The translations under genes were made by a program, and so were the position numbers. Positions 47,869 through 56,813 of a stretch of DNA of 64,000 bases are shown piece by piece. Position 1 is the first letter of the stretch. Each line of letters starts with the position of its first letter. This DNA comes from GAS188 sp035949255 (GTDB lineage Bacteria > Pseudomonadota > Alphaproteobacteria > Rhizobiales > Beijerinckiaceae): positions 1-64,000 of the forward strand of contig DASZIL010000042.1 in assembly GCA_035949255.1 (NCBI GenBank), read 5' to 3'. The notes under the pieces are model-generated. The model had not been told where the DNA came from, searched no databases, and was given only the letters and a program-made list of their open reading frames with translations.

Positions 47869-48522
47869 ATGTCCAATCAACTCGACAATATGCGCAAGGC
47901 CTATGACAAATGGGCCCCGATTTACGACCTCGTCTATGATGGGCTCACCGCGCCGGCGCGCCGCACCGCTGTCAGAGCAGCCTTGTCGAACGGAAGGCGC
48001 ATCCTCGAGGTCGGCGTCGGCACCGGATTGTCCCTGCGCAACTATCCGCGCGAAACCGAGATTTATGGCGTCGATCTTTCCTACGGCATGCTGCTGCGCG
48101 CACGCGAGAAGATCGCGCGGCGGCGGCTGCGGCACGTCAAGCTGATCGCGGCGATGGATGCCTGTCGGCTCGGTTTTGCCGATGAAATCTTCGACGCCGT
48201 GGTAGGCCAATTCGTGATCACCTTGGTTCCCGAGCCAGAGGTTGCGCTCAAGGAGATGGCCCGCGTTTTGCGGCCCGGGGGCGAGATCATCCTCACCAAT
48301 CATCTCGGCGCCGAGGAGGGGCTGCAGGCCGCGATCGAGGAAAAATGCGCCGGCATCGCCAAGCGCATCGGTTGGTCGACCGAGTTCAAGTTGTCGCGCA
48401 TCGAGAACTGGGCGCAGGCGAGCGGCATGATCGAGCGCGTCTCGGCGAGGGATGCCTTTCCAGGAGGCTTCTTCAAGGTCGTGCGCTTGCGCAAGCCCAG
48501 CGACAGCGCGCTTGCGGCTTGA
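47869..48522 (+). CDS. Class I SAM methyltransferase, PmtA-like (phosphatidylethanolamine N-methyltransferase)
   Basis: 217 residues. The MRKAYDKWAPIYDLVYDGLT start and SAM motif I GRRILEVGVGTGLSLRNYP match the Rhodobacter-type PmtA group, which methylates phosphatidylethanolamine towards phosphatidylcholine; a UbiE-like or other small-molecule methyltransferase cannot be excluded. A GGGAGG ribosome-binding site precedes ATG 47869. It ends in a TTGA overlap with the next gene. Confidence 0.8.
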   Translation: MSNQLDNMRKAYDKWAPIYDLVYDGLTAPARRTAVRAALSNGRRILEVGVGTGLSLRNYPRETEIYGVDLSYGMLLRAREKIARRRLRHVKLIAAMDACRLGFADEIFDAVVGQFVITLVPEPEVALKEMARVLRPGGEIILTNHLGAEEGLQAAIEEKCAGIAKRIGWSTEFKLSRIENWAQASGMIERVSARDAFPGGFFKVVRLRKPSDSALAA

Positions 48523-49379
48523 GCGGCCGGTTTCCCCGTTGGGCGAGCGTAAGCCTCGCCCGCTTCGCCGGAGGACTGGGTGCAACAACGAAGCCTCGAT
48601 CGAGGTATCGCAGCTGCCCTCTCCAAGCCTTCGTCCTGATCATCGCCCTCTCCTTTGGCGCTTATCCCGCGCAGGCCGGAGGCTCGAACGCGAATGCGGA
48701 GCCCTGTCAGGCGATCACATATGGCAATGCCGATTACGTCGTCTGCGCGATCGATCTTGCGCGCTACGAATTGCGGATGTTCTTGCGAGACGGCGAAGGC
48801 AAGCCTTACGGCAGCTTCTCCCGCCTCGTCGATTCGCCCGATGGACATAAGCTCGTCTTCGCCATGAACGGCGGGATGTACGGCGATGATCGAATGCCGG
48901 TCGGGCTCTACATCGAGAACGGCAGGATGATGAAAGCCGTCAACACGGCGAGCGGGCGCGGCAATTTCCACCTCAGGCCGAATGGTGTTTTCTACGCCTC
49001 AGGTGAAAGCGCGGGCGTGCTCGAGACCGGGCGCTACCTTGCGGCAAGGCCGCCTGCAAGGATCGCGACGCAATCGGGGCCGATGCTCGTCATCGACGGC
49101 CGCATCCACCCGGGATTTTCCGAAGACGGCACCTCGCGCAAGCTGCGCAATGGCGTCGGTGTTCGTCAAGGCCACGTCGTGCTCTTCGCCATCTCCGACA
49201 CGCCGGTCACGTTCATGGAATTCGGGCATCTCTTCAAGGATGGGCTCGGCTGCCGCGACGCCCTCTTCCTCGACGGCTCGGTGTCGAGCCTTTACGCGCC
49301 TTCGCTTGGCCGCGCGGATGGGCTCGCCCCGCTCGGGCCGATCATTGGGGCGATGGAAAGATCTCGCCAAGCTCCTTGA
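48519..49379 (+). CDS. DUF2233 / phosphodiester glycosidase family secreted protein
   Basis: About 286 residues. A membrane or signal segment (PLQAFVLIIALSFGAYPAQA) precedes a NAGPA-like domain: LVFAMNGGMYGDDRMPVGLY, NFHLRPNGVFYASGESAGV, QSGPMLVIDGRIHP and DALFLDGSVSSLYAPSLG. The start is uncertain: TTG 48519 overlaps the stop codon of the methyltransferase gene (TTGA); no ATG or GTG fits in front of the signal peptide. The stop codon is at the very edge of repeat R2. The substrate is unknown. Confidence 0.78.
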   Translation: MSGRFPRWASVSLARFAGGLGATTKPRSRYRSCPLQAFVLIIALSFGAYPAQAGGSNANAEPCQAITYGNADYVVCAIDLARYELRMFLRDGEGKPYGSFSRLVDSPDGHKLVFAMNGGMYGDDRMPVGLYIENGRMMKAVNTASGRGNFHLRPNGVFYASGESAGVLETGRYLAARPPARIATQSGPMLVIDGRIHPGFSEDGTSRKLRNGVGVRQGHVVLFAISDTPVTFMEFGHLFKDGLGCRDALFLDGSVSSLYAPSLGRADGLAPLGPIIGAMERSRQAP

Positions 49380-49486
49380 GCATGATCTTTGAAAAATGGA
49401 AACCGTTTTCCCGAAAAGATTATGCTTCACTAATAACTTAGAGCATCAGGCCAATTCCACTTAGAGCCAGCATGCTCTAGCATGCC
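49378..49486 (-). repeat. Palindromic intergenic repeat, copy R2
   Basis: Read on the minus strand this is the same element as R1 at 38221: TAGAGCATGCTGGCTCTA, GCTCTAAGTTATTAG, AGCATAATCTTTTC, GGAAAACGGTTTCC and GATCATGCTC in the same order. The middle of the first hairpin has diverged. It lies between the convergent DUF2233 and M23 genes. Confidence 0.8.
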
Positions 49487-49568
49487 GAAAGGCGGCGGGG
49501 GATCTCCCCGGCCGCCTTCCGCACGAACCGGCCAATTGTCTCGCGTCGGCCGGAAGCTGATAATGAGC

Positions 49569-49593
49569 TGGAAAAGGGAGAAACGCTTTTCCA
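49569..49593 (-). terminator. Stem-loop downstream of the LytM gene
   Basis: TGGAAAAG (49569-49576) pairs with CTTTTCCA (49586-49593) across a 9-nt loop, 13 bp past the M23 stop on the minus strand. No clear T-run follows, so its strength as a terminator is doubtful; it may be a REP fragment. Confidence 0.35.
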
Positions 49594-49606
49594 AAAAGCC
49601 TATGGC

Positions 49607-50776
49607 TCAGCCGCCAGCGAGATATTGCTGGGGATCGACGGGCGTCTTGCCCTTGCGCAGCTCGAAGTGAAGCTGCGGGGAGGCGACGTTGCCGGTCTGG
49701 CCTGATTTCGCCAGGACCTGGCCGCGCTTCACATTGTCTCCCTTCTTGACGAGAAGGTCGGCATTGTTGGCGTAGGCCGAGACCCAGCCGTTGGCGTGGC
49801 GGACCAGCACCAGCTTGCCATAGCCTTTGATCTCATCGCCGACATAGGCGACTGTGCCATCCTCGGCGGCGCGCACCGAAGTGCCTTCGGGCACGGAAAT
49901 GTTGATGCCGTCATTGCCGTCTCCGCCGAAACGGCTGATGACCCGGCCGCGGGCGGGCCAACGGAACTGCGGGGCGTCCGATTTGCCGGAGCTCGCCGCA
50001 CTCGAAGCATCGGTTTCCTCGGCGGGTTCGGCCTTCGCCACCTCTTGCGACTTCGCCTTTGTCGGTTGCGGCTGGGACGGCGCGCTCGCGGCGAGCTTCG
50101 CCTTCGCCGGCTCGGACGCCGTCGCAGCGGCGGTCTTGGACTCTTCCTTGGTGGGCTTCTTAGGGGCGGTGGCCGTCGCAAGATGCTGCGGCTCGCGCTT
50201 CTGTGCCGCGAGCCTGTCGGAAGTCGATTTCGTCGGGGTCGATTGCCCGACTGCCGGCCCGTATCGATAGACGGGGATGATGATTTGCGATCCGGGCGCT
50301 GGGTTGGCGCCGGCTTTCAGATTATTCGCGGCCCGCAACGCCGTCTCGGGCACGCCGTAGCGCGACGACAGCGTGGCGATGGTCTCGCCCGCGCCGACGG
50401 TGAGCGAGGTGCCTCCGGTGGTCGACCAATTTCCGCTCTCCGAAGACTTCACCGGCTGTGGCGCGCCCGGCTGAGCTTGAATCGAGCCGGTCACAATGCC
50501 GCGGTCGGGCTCGGTGAAGGATCCTGCTCGCGACTGCTGGCCCACCGGCGGCAGCGCGCGCGATTGCACCTTGCCGGACGGAACGGCGGGAACCGGCGGC
50601 GTGGCATCGGCCGTCTTTCCGCCGAACGGGCTCGCAAACGGACTTTCTGAGAACCGTGTCGCCTCCGAGCTGCAGGCTGCCGCCAGCGTTCCGATGAGGA
50701 TCGCAAGCGCCAAACGGGGCATCGCGCCTGAGAGGCGAAACGGCTTCGAAAACCCCGTGATGGTGTCACAACGCAT
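49607..50776 (-). CDS. LysM and M23 (LytM) domain lipoprotein, NlpD-like
   Basis: 389 residues. Lipobox LAAACSS gives a lipidated Cys at about residue 35. A LysM domain (SLTVGAGETIATLSSRYGVP, about 125-170) and a low-complexity Ala/Lys/Pro linker lead to a C-terminal LytM domain. The zinc-ligand His of active M23 enzymes is Asn here (GDGNDGINISVPEGT) and the HxH motif is QLHFEL, so it is likely catalytically dead, acting like NlpD/EnvC to activate an amidase at division. Start ATG 50776 preferred over 50788. Confidence 0.9.
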   Translation of the reverse strand: MRCDTITGFSKPFRLSGAMPRLALAILIGTLAAACSSEATRFSESPFASPFGGKTADATPPVPAVPSGKVQSRALPPVGQQSRAGSFTEPDRGIVTGSIQAQPGAPQPVKSSESGNWSTTGGTSLTVGAGETIATLSSRYGVPETALRAANNLKAGANPAPGSQIIIPVYRYGPAVGQSTPTKSTSDRLAAQKREPQHLATATAPKKPTKEESKTAAATASEPAKAKLAASAPSQPQPTKAKSQEVAKAEPAEETDASSAASSGKSDAPQFRWPARGRVISRFGGDGNDGINISVPEGTSVRAAEDGTVAYVGDEIKGYGKLVLVRHANGWVSAYANNADLLVKKGDNVKRGQVLAKSGQTGNVASPQLHFELRKGKTPVDPQQYLAGG

Positions 50777-50898
50777 TGGACTACCCACTTCCCACGCTAC
50801 CCAACCGCAGGGATGAAAACACGATTCAGGTTAAGGGGTGGTTGAGATGCGTAAGATTTTAAGCGATGGGCATGTCGCCTTCGATAGCGCGCTTTCTT

Positions 50899-51588
50899 TT
50901 ACAAATAGCGCGAAACCCCGGCGATCGGCGGGCCGACCCGGGTGAGGCCGACGAGCTCCTCGCGCCACCCCCCTCCGGGAAGCCTTTCGGCGCGCACAAT
51001 ATGGCACATGGGGGCGGCCGGCCTCGCGAAGACGCAGATCGCCCCTTCGGCAAGCCTGCGCGTCACGGCCGCCGGGGGCTCAGCGACCGCGAAATCGATG
51101 AAGGCGCGTTCGAATTGTCCCACCCCCGGCACTTCCACAAGCGCATCGCCTTGCGCGACCTCGACATTGTCGAGACCGGAGCCCTCGAGACGACGCTTGG
51201 CTTCGATGGCGAGGGTGCGGAAGCGCTCGATCGAGATCACCGAGCCCGCGAGATGGCCGATGACGGCGGCCGCGTAGCCCGAACCCGTTCCGACATCGAG
51301 CGCGCGGTGCTCCTTGCGCAAATCGAGCGCCGCGAGCGCGAGCGCGAGATCGGAGGGGGCGCCGACGATCTGGCCGCACCCCAAAGGCAAGGCGACATCG
51401 CGCCGCGCGAGGTCGCGATGGGCGGGAGCGGCGAAGAATTCCCGAGGCACCGCCTCGAAGGCGCGCAGCACGATCTTGTCGTTCACGCCGCGCGCGCGAA
51501 GCCGCATGAGGAGATGCAGCGTTTCCGCGGCATGCGCCACGAGAAGTGAGCGGGCGGCGTCCGGGACGGGCGGCCGCGCGCCGGTCAC
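50899..51588 (-). CDS. pcm: Protein-L-isoaspartate O-methyltransferase family protein
   Basis: 229 residues. GTG 51588 overlaps the surE stop codon (GTGA) and gives a normal length; the frame is open far upstream inside surE, but that part does not look coding. VLRAFEAVPREFFAAPAHRD, LPLGCGQIVGAPSDLALALA and the SAM site HRALDVGTGSGYAAAVIGHL are family motifs. PCMT repairs isoaspartyl residues; the usual surE-pcm pairing supports the call. Confidence 0.92.
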   Translation of the reverse strand: MTGARPPVPDAARSLLVAHAAETLHLLMRLRARGVNDKIVLRAFEAVPREFFAAPAHRDLARRDVALPLGCGQIVGAPSDLALALAALDLRKEHRALDVGTGSGYAAAVIGHLAGSVISIERFRTLAIEAKRRLEGSGLDNVEVAQGDALVEVPGVGQFERAFIDFAVAEPPAAVTRRLAEGAICVFARPAAPMCHIVRAERLPGGGWREELVGLTRVGPPIAGVSRYL

Positions 51589-52346
51589 GCGAGCGTCCGC
51601 GCCAAATCCTCGAGCAGCCCCTGATGGGTCAGGTTGAGCTGCAGCGGAGTGACCGAAATTCGCTTGTGATCGAGGGCGGCCATATCGGTGCCGAGCCTCG
51701 GCTTGGTGATGCCGCGCGCGAAGCCGAGCCAGAAATAAGCGTTGCCGCGTCCATCCTTGCGCTCGTCGACCGAGAGCAGCGTCTGGTCGCGCTGGCCTTG
51801 CGAGGTCGCTTCCGTCCCGGTGACGCCGCCGGCCTCGCAATGGGGGAAATTGATGTTGAACAAGGTGCCGCGCGGGATTCCGGCTTCGAGCAGCTTGCGC
51901 AGCACCGGCACCGCATGTTGGCGCGCGCAATCCCAATGGATTTTCTCGCGCCCCTCGGGGCCGTAGGCTTGCGACAGAGCGACCGCCGGAACACCAAGCA
52001 TCGCGCCTTCCATCGCGCCGGCCACGGTGCCCGAATAGATCACGTCCTCGGCAACGTTCTGGCCGCGATTGACACCGGAGAGCACAAGACCCGGCTTCTC
52101 GCCTTTGAACACATGGCGCGTCGCGAGGATGACGCAATCGGTCGGCGTGCCTTTCACGGCGAAGCGCCGCTCATCGATCTTGCGAAGCCGCAGCGGATCG
52201 GAGAGCGACAAGGCATGCGCGACACCGCTTTGATCGGTCTCGGGCGCGACGATCCACACATCGTCGGAGAGCGCGGCGGCGACCTCGGCGCAAATCTCGA
52301 GGCCCTTGGCATGGACGCCATCATCATTGGTGATCAGAATGCGCAT
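51585..52346 (-). CDS. surE: 5'/3'-nucleotidase SurE
   Basis: A 253-residue metal-dependent nucleotidase/exopolyphosphatase used in stationary phase. MRILITNDDGVHAKGLEICA, GTPTDCVILA and SGVNRGQNVAEDVIYSGTVA are signature sequences with the metal-binding Asp pair. It lies between serS and pcm, overlapping pcm by four bases. Confidence 0.96.
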   Translation of the reverse strand: MRILITNDDGVHAKGLEICAEVAAALSDDVWIVAPETDQSGVAHALSLSDPLRLRKIDERRFAVKGTPTDCVILATRHVFKGEKPGLVLSGVNRGQNVAEDVIYSGTVAGAMEGAMLGVPAVALSQAYGPEGREKIHWDCARQHAVPVLRKLLEAGIPRGTLFNINFPHCEAGGVTGTEATSQGQRDQTLLSVDERKDGRGNAYFWLGFARGITKPRLGTDMAALDHKRISVTPLQLNLTHQGLLEDLARTLA

Positions 52347-52442
52347 CGGAAACCGTCAACTTCCTGTTCACCCGGTGATGTCGAAAGGAGGGCGCCAGCT
52401 GCGTGTGCAGGTGAGAACACAAGGGCCTTCCTGCCAACCGGC

Positions 52443-53861
52443 TTACTCGATTCGCTTCAAGCCGCCCATATAAGGCAGGAGTGCCGCGGGCACGTCGATC
52501 GACGAATCGGGGTTCTGGTAATTCTCCATGACCGCGATGAGCGCGCGCCCGACTGCCACCCCAGAGCCATTGAGCGTATGCACCAGGCGGAGCGCCGCCG
52601 GCTTTCCCTCGACCTGCGCCGGTCGGAAGCGGGCATTCATGCGCCTTGCCTGGAAGTCCCCGCAAACCGAGCAGGAAGAGATCTCGCGATAGGCGCCCTG
52701 CCCGGGAAGCCAGACCTCGATGTCATAGGTCTTGCGCGCGGAAAAGCCCATGTCGCCCGTGCACAAGGTCATGACCCGATAATGGAGGTCGAGGCGCTTG
52801 AGCACCTCCTCGGCGCAGCTCAGCATGCGCTCGAGCTCTTCGCTCGAGGCTTCCGGTGTCGTGATCGAGACGAGCTCCACCTTGTCGAACTGGTGCTGAC
52901 GCAGCATGCCGCGCGTGTCGCGCCCCGCGGCACCCGCCTCGGCGCGAAAGCAGGGCGTCAGCGCCGTGAAGCGCTGGGGCAGCTCGGCTTCCGGCGTGAT
53001 CGTCTCGCGCACGAGATTGGTGAGCGGAACCTCGGCGGTCGGGATGAGCCAGAAATCCTCTTTGGCCGGTGCCCTGCCCACCACTGTGTCGACGAGCTGC
53101 TGCAATGTGATTGCGCCGTTGACGTAGCGCTGTTTGTCAATTTCCGAGACGAATTCGAGCGCGTCGTGGAGCAGCTCTTCGCGCGTCTTGACGCGCGAAG
53201 CCATGAATTGATCGTCAGCGAACTTCGGCAATTGCGCCGTGCCGAACATCACCTCGTCCTTGACGAGGAGCGGCGGCTGGATCTCGACATAACCGTGCTC
53301 GGTGGTGTGCAAGTCGAGCATGAACTGGCCGATCGCGCGCTGCAGGCGCGCCAGCGACTTCTTCAACACCACGAAGCGCGCGCCCGAAAGCTTCGCCGCC
53401 GTGGCGAAATCCATGAGGCCGAGGGCTTCGCCGAGCTCGAAATGCTGCTTTGGCGCGCTCAGGGGGCGCGGCTCGCCACGGCGCCGATATTCCACATTCC
53501 CGCGCTCATCCTCTCCGACCGGCACGTCGGGCAGGGGCAAATTCGGAATTTCGGCGAGCACCTTGTTCAACTGGGCGGTCGCAGCTCTCTCGTGCGATTC
53601 GCCAATGATGATATTTTCACGCAGCCCAGCCACTTCGGCCATCAACTCCTGCGCGCGCGCCTCGTCCTTTCGGCCCTTGGCCTGGCCGATCTCCTTCGAA
53701 AGTGCATTGCGGCGCTCCTGCGCGGTTTGCACCGCGGCGATGGACGCGCGCCGCTCATCGTCGAGCGCGATGAGGCGTTCCGCCTCCGGCGGCAATCCAC
53801 GCGACGCGAGACCTTCGTCGAAGGCCGCCGCATTTTCCCTGATCCACCGGATGTCGTGCAT
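52443..53861 (-). CDS. serS: Seryl-tRNA synthetase
   Basis: A class II synthetase of 472 residues. An N-terminal long coiled-coil arm for tRNA binding (about residues 27-110) is followed by the catalytic core with TALTPCFRAEAGAAGRDTRG (motif 2) and EISSCSVCGDFQARRMNARF and GSGVAVGRALIAVMENYQ (motif 3). ATG 53861 (MHDIRWIRENAAAF) is chosen because this is the normal N-terminus. The enzyme also supplies Ser-tRNA-Sec in species that have it. Confidence 0.97.
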   Translation of the reverse strand: MHDIRWIRENAAAFDEGLASRGLPPEAERLIALDDERRASIAAVQTAQERRNALSKEIGQAKGRKDEARAQELMAEVAGLRENIIIGESHERAATAQLNKVLAEIPNLPLPDVPVGEDERGNVEYRRRGEPRPLSAPKQHFELGEALGLMDFATAAKLSGARFVVLKKSLARLQRAIGQFMLDLHTTEHGYVEIQPPLLVKDEVMFGTAQLPKFADDQFMASRVKTREELLHDALEFVSEIDKQRYVNGAITLQQLVDTVVGRAPAKEDFWLIPTAEVPLTNLVRETITPEAELPQRFTALTPCFRAEAGAAGRDTRGMLRQHQFDKVELVSITTPEASSEELERMLSCAEEVLKRLDLHYRVMTLCTGDMGFSARKTYDIEVWLPGQGAYREISSCSVCGDFQARRMNARFRPAQVEGKPAALRLVHTLNGSGVAVGRALIAVMENYQNPDSSIDVPAALLPYMGGLKRIE

Positions 53862-54044
53862 CGAGATCGAAGCCCTTACCCGCTCCAGACGGCGCGGAGG
53901 CAGCCTCACCACTCGGCACCACCGCAAGCCTCCTCGGTGTTCGGCTTTGACGGGCTTGTCAAGGAGCGGGATTCATCCCGCCGCGGTCAGGCGAAGTGCC
54001 CCACCTTGCCCCCATGCGACAGGAGAGGGCGGCCGAAGCTCGCC

Positions 54045-54851
54045 TCAAGCCTTGGAGGCTTCCTCCCTCGCCGCCGCACTCTTCTTCTCGATAATGCTGA
54101 CCGCGATGATGCTGCCTTCGTAGAGCAGGAGGGTCGGCAAGGCGAGCGCAAGCATCGAGAAAGCGTCCGGCGGAGCAAGCACGGCCGAGATGCAGAAGAT
54201 GATGACGATGGCGTAGCGGCGCTGGCGCTTGAGGAAAGCCGAATCGATGAAGCCGACGCGCGCGAGAATCGTCAAGATCACGGGCGTCTGGAAACAGATG
54301 CCGAAGGCGAAGATCAGCGTCATCAATAGCGAGAGATAAGAATCGACCTTGGCCAAAAGCTCGATTGCGGGCGTGCCTTCACCCCCCGTCTGCTGCATGG
54401 ACAGCGAATAATACATCACCGCCGGCATACCGAGAAAGAACACGACGCCAGCGCCGGTCAGGAAGAGGATCGGCGTGGCGATGAGATAGGGGAGGAAGGC
54501 GCGCTGCTCTTTCCTGTAGAGCCCCGGCGCGACGAATTTGTAGATCTGCGTCGCGATCACCGGAAACGCGAGAAAGGCCGCCGCGAAGGCCGCGAGCTTG
54601 ATCTTGGTAATGAGGAAGCCGAGCGGCTCGGTGAAGACGAGATGGGGCAGCGGATAGCCGTGATGGGTCGCGGCCCAGACATAGGGAATGAGCAGGATGT
54701 TGTAGATCTGGGTCGCGAAGACGAAAGAGGCGACGAACAACAGCGCGAAGGCAATCAGCGAGCGGATCAGCCTCGTGCGCAGCTCGATCAGATGATCGAT
54801 CAGAGGCGCACGCGACGCCTCTATGTGGGGCTCATCGACGGCGTCGTTCAT
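54045..54851 (-). CDS. tatC: Twin-arginine translocase subunit TatC
   Basis: 268 residues with six membrane helices. The N-terminal LIDHLIELRTRLIRSLIAFA and the FVAPGLYRKEQRAFLPYLIA loop are conserved, and TatC recognises twin-arginine signal peptides. Overlaps tatB by four bases. The charged C-terminal tail ends KSAAAREEASKA. Confidence 0.97.
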   Translation of the reverse strand: MNDAVDEPHIEASRAPLIDHLIELRTRLIRSLIAFALLFVASFVFATQIYNILLIPYVWAATHHGYPLPHLVFTEPLGFLITKIKLAAFAAAFLAFPVIATQIYKFVAPGLYRKEQRAFLPYLIATPILFLTGAGVVFFLGMPAVMYYSLSMQQTGGEGTPAIELLAKVDSYLSLLMTLIFAFGICFQTPVILTILARVGFIDSAFLKRQRRYAIVIIFCISAVLAPPDAFSMLALALPTLLLYEGSIIAVSIIEKKSAAAREEASKA

Positions 54852-55576
54852 ACGGCCCGGTCATCTCCCGACGGGAGGGCTTTGGCCGCGCGCTTGCGCG
54901 GCTTGGGGCGAGCCTCGGTCGAAGGGGCGGGCTCGATTTCGAGGTTCGCCTGCGCGGGAGTGTCGGATTTGGCCTTCGACCTCGACGCTGCGCGTTTCTT
55001 GCGCATGGGCTTTTCACCAATCGGCTCCTCGGCAACGGGCTTGCCGGCAATGGGCTTCTCGGTGGACGAGGGTGAAGCCGTCTCAGTGACGATCACCGCC
55101 GCGGGCGCCGCTTCGACGCTCAGCTTCGCGGCGGGCTCGGTGTTCGGCGCAGCGGGCTTGGTCGCGCCGCCGCCGGTCGCGCTCGCCTCTGGCGAGATCG
55201 CATCGGCTTTTCCGGCAGTGACGCTCGCGGGCTCGGCGGAGGCGACAGGCGTGGCCTCAATGGCGCCAGGCGCGGGCGGAACGGCCGGCTCCGTTGAGTT
55301 CGGCAATTGCGCGCCGATCGAATTGAACTCGCCCTGCAGCCCGCTCGTCGCGGACGAGAGATCCTGATGAATATTCGCGACTTCCTGCTTGACGCTCTCG
55401 AGCTCGGCCTCACGCATCGCCTCGCGAAAATGATCCTGGAACTCGCTCGCCATGCGGCGCGCCTTCGCGGTCATGGCGCCCACGGCACGCAGCGCCTTGG
55501 GCAAATCCTTCGGGCCGATGGCGATCAACGCCACGGCGCCAATGACCACCATCTCGCTCCAGGCGATGTCGAACAT
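54848..55576 (-). CDS. tatB: Twin-arginine translocase subunit TatB
   Basis: 242 residues. MFDIAWSEMVVIGAVALIAI is the N-terminal helix, followed by the hinge and amphipathic helix GPKDLPKALRAVGAMTAKAR. From about residue 75 the protein is a long low-complexity Ala/Pro/Glu/Lys tail. It is longer than the ~170 residues of E. coli TatB, as is common in this order. Confidence 0.93.
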   Translation of the reverse strand: MFDIAWSEMVVIGAVALIAIGPKDLPKALRAVGAMTAKARRMASEFQDHFREAMREAELESVKQEVANIHQDLSSATSGLQGEFNSIGAQLPNSTEPAVPPAPGAIEATPVASAEPASVTAGKADAISPEASATGGGATKPAAPNTEPAAKLSVEAAPAAVIVTETASPSSTEKPIAGKPVAEEPIGEKPMRKKRAASRSKAKSDTPAQANLEIEPAPSTEARPKPRKRAAKALPSGDDRAV

Positions 55577-55609
55577 GTGAAGCCTGCCGCAATGGGTTGC
55601 GGTGTCCGA

Positions 55610-55852
55610 TCAGCCGGTTTTCGTGTCGCGGGCGACCGGCGAGACGGATGCCGGCTCGGAAGGTTGATGCTCGACCGGGCGCGGCGCCGCCTTGGCGGCT
55701 TCAGCGGCCTGATCGTCATCGGCCATGCCTTTCTTGAAGGACTTGATGCCCTTGGCGAAATCGCCCATCACATCGGAAATTCGGCCCTTGCCAAACACCA
55801 GCATGACCACCACAATCACGATCAGCCAGTGCCATATGCTCAATGAGCCCAT
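55610..55852 (-). CDS. tatA: Twin-arginine translocase subunit TatA
   Basis: 80 residues. ATG 55852 (MGSLSIWHWLIVIVVVMLVF) is the usual TatA start; the frame extends to a GTG at 55882 that adds residues not seen in relatives. The helix is followed by GKGRISDVMGDFAKGIKSFKKGM, the amphipathic region. It forms the pore-forming multimer of the Tat pathway. tatA is the first gene of tatABC. Confidence 0.95.
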   Translation of the reverse strand: MGSLSIWHWLIVIVVVMLVFGKGRISDVMGDFAKGIKSFKKGMADDDQAAEAAKAAPRPVEHQPSEPASVSPVARDTKTG

Positions 55853-55940
55853 GGGATTCTCCTCGTACCGCGCCGCGCGCACACCTGAAGCGGAAACGGT
55901 GCGGCACCTATCGCTGTGCTTACCTATCTCTCGGCTTTAA

Positions 55941-55990
55941 GGCATGATCACACCCGAAAAGTGGCATCACTTTTCAAGACCATGCTCTAG
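55941..55990. repeat. REP-like palindromic element, copy R3
   Basis: The core GAAAAGTGGCATCACTTTTC (55956-55975) has a perfect 8-bp stem with a 4-nt loop and is flanked by GCATGATC on the left and GACCATGC on the right. This is the same plan as the last part of R1/R2. It lies between scpB and tatA. Confidence 0.65.
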
Positions 55991-56120
55991 CGCCCGCATG
56001 GCCGCAAGGCAACCATTCCCCTTGAAGGTAGGTCGAGGCCCCGGCAAAAACAAGAAACGACGGGCCAGGAGAATAATCTTGTCAGGATAATCTTGGCGGG
56101 CGCTGCGAGAGATGAAGCGT

Positions 56121-56813
56121 TCAGCCCTCGGAAAGCGGCATGAGCGCGGTCGCCTCGGCTTCCTCGAGCGGATCTTCGTCCTCGCGCAGCGCCTCATCGT
56201 CGCGCGGCGTTGGAATGACGAAGCCTTTCGTCACGCGGCCCTCGATCAGGCCCGCGCCCTTCAATTCATCAAGGCCTGGCAGATCGGAAAGCTGGTCGAG
56301 CCCGAAATGATCGAGAAAGTCCGGCGTCGTCCCGTAGGTGATCGGCCGGCCCGGCGTCTTGCGACGGCCGCGCATGCGCACGAATCCAGCCTCGAGGAGC
56401 GCGTCGAGCGTGCCCTTGGCGACTGCCACGCCACGGATATCCTCGATCTCGGCACGTGTCACCGGCTGGTGATAAGCCACGATCGCGAGCGTCTCGAGCC
56501 CGGCGCGCGAAAGCCGGCGCGGTGCAGTATCCTCCTTTGCCAGGAGATAGGCGAGGTCGGGCGCCGTGCGAAAGGCAAAGCCGCCCGCGCGCTGCACGAG
56601 ATTGACGCCGCGGCGCTCATAAATCCTGCGCAGCTCGTCGATGACGGAAGCGGCGTCGCAATCGGCGGGCAGCTTGGCGGCAATCTCCTCGAGGGCGAGC
56701 GGCGTGCGAGCGGCGAAAACGAGCGCCTCGGCGACCCGGACGGCTTCCTCGAGGCTTGGCGACACCTCGAAGGGCGCCTCGACACGGCGCGCGAGGCGGA
56801 TGATCTCATTCAT
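56121..56813 (-). CDS. scpB: SMC-Scp complex subunit ScpB
   Basis: A 230-residue winged-helix kite protein of the condensin complex for chromosome segregation. EEAVRVAEALVFAARTPLAL, APRRLSRAGLETLAIVAYHQ, RAEIEDIRGVAVAKGTLDAL and RRKTPGRPITYGTTPDFLDH are conserved. It overlaps scpA by four bases. The C-terminal tail is acidic. Confidence 0.96.
   Translation of the reverse strand: MNEIIRLARRVEAPFEVSPSLEEAVRVAEALVFAARTPLALEEIAAKLPADCDAASVIDELRRIYERRGVNLVQRAGGFAFRTAPDLAYLLAKEDTAPRRLSRAGLETLAIVAYHQPVTRAEIEDIRGVAVAKGTLDALLEAGFVRMRGRRKTPGRPITYGTTPDFLDHFGLDQLSDLPGLDELKGAGLIEGRVTKGFVIPTPRDDEALREDEDPLEEAEATALMPLSEG

Noticed and set aside
38221..49486. Composite transposon bounded by the inverted repeats R1 and R2
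   Set aside because: No transposase, no target-site duplication, and the genes between include ctrA, fliJ, sciP and mnmA, which are core genes in this order. The repeats are more likely dispersed intergenic elements.
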